From Cryobacterium arcticum (lineage in GTDB: Bacteria > Actinomycetota > Actinomycetes > Actinomycetales > Microbacteriaceae): a DNA stretch of 64,000 bases. Location of the stretch: positions 4,110,502 through 4,174,501 of the forward strand of contig NZ_CP016282.1 in NCBI RefSeq assembly GCF_001679725.1, read 5' to 3'. A program made the position numbers and the translations under genes. Numbering within the stretch: position 1 is the first letter of the stretch; each line of letters begins with the position of its first letter. Below, in pieces: positions 63,794 through 64,000 of this stretch. The notes under the pieces were generated by a model that was given only the letters and a program-made list of their open reading frames with translations, ran no database searches and was not told the DNA's origin.

Positions 63794-63822
63794 AAACTAC
63801 GGCTTCGCTCGCCCGCGGTCAA
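63794..63822 (-). promoter_or_regulatory. rpmH operon promoter
   Basis: On the minus strand TTGACC (63817-63822), a 17-base spacer and TAGTTT (63794-63799). The predicted start near 63787 gives an untranslated leader of about 80 bases. Confidence 0.65.
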
Positions 63823-64000
63823 ACTGACGAGGCCCAAACGTACGATTCTGCCCATTGATTTCCCATTTCTGGTACAGACACGCTGAGGTTCTTCGAGCTA
63901 ATTTGGCCTGACCGCCGGTCATTGACTACCGTGAGGACAAGTTATCCACAGGTTGTGGGTAAAGCCTGAGAATCCAGTCGTTATTTGCCCACAGGCGGTG
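63823..64000. other. DnaA-box-bearing region upstream of dnaA
   Basis: TTATCCACA (63942-63950) is an exact DnaA box; TGTGGGTAA (63955-63963) is a near match in the opposite orientation, and TTGCCCACA lies at 63985-63993. No gene is seen up to the window end. In actinobacteria this is the dnaA promoter region, with oriC itself usually between dnaA and dnaN, beyond this window. Confidence 0.8.

Overview
The window is high-GC (about 70 percent by eye), densely coded actinobacterial DNA. Gene order, the use of GTG starts, ATGA/GTGA stop-start overlaps and copies of a GGTCTCGACAGGCTCGACC-type intergenic repeat fit the Microbacteriaceae (Cryobacterium/Leifsonia-like). This assignment is inferred from gene content, not from a database search. 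The right end is the conserved chromosome-origin neighbourhood: rpmH, rnpA, yidD, yidC, jag/khpB, rsmG, parA, parB, with DnaA boxes in the last 60 bases and dnaA expected just beyond base 64000. The window is therefore the 64 kb to the left of the replication origin, and most essential genes lie on the minus strand, which is leading in that arm.

Layout. 1-3600: an envelope-stress cluster, with a minus-strand ECF sigma factor coupled to an edge-truncated Asp23-like gene, and a divergent plus-strand Asp23/AmaP/CsbD-type operon. 3600-11400: lipoproteins (one a beta-lactamase-fold protein whose catalytic motifs are all altered), a Pif1-like helicase and a CopD-CtaG copper/oxidase-assembly fusion. 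11480-17010: HU, the cysteine-poor ribosomal proteins S14, L33 and L28, Zur, and a zinc ABC uptake operon preceded by a Zur-box promoter that looks leaderless. 17016-21110: an AAA ATPase, a GNAT, a PrmC-related methyltransferase, a TetR regulator with twin operators, a CPBP protease and a perfect 68-bp palindrome. 21169-25952: a branched-chain-type 2-oxoacid dehydrogenase operon led by an aminotransferase. 26068-40300: a holin-like membrane protein, a WXG-like/lipase pair, a low-molecular-weight phosphatase with purB, a P-type ATPase, small membrane proteins, proton-translocating transhydrogenase and a BCCT carrier.

40500-64000: hrpB, dnaB, an AT-rich region with DnaA boxes, rplI-rpsR-ssb-rpsF, a DUF559-like protein, the CCA-adding enzyme, DUF6049-murJ, trxB-trxA behind a SigR/SigH-type promoter, an aminotransferase, a D-Ala-D-Ala ligase, a 1.3-kb gene-free segment with seven exact parS sites plus one near-match and REP-like repeats, then parB-parA-rsmG-jag-yidC-yidD-rnpA-rpmH. 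Two further exact parS sites sit inside this last operon, one containing the parA start codon and one filling the jag-rsmG junction.

No tRNA, rRNA, IS element, CRISPR array or phage was recognised. The most notable signals are regulatory and chromosomal: the parS sites at gene starts, the DnaA-box cluster between dnaB and rplI, the Zur-box leaderless promoter, the sigma-R-type trx promoter, the twin TetR operators and the perfect palindrome. Among proteins, the pseudo-beta-lactamase lipoprotein and the WXG-like/lipase pair are the least ordinary.
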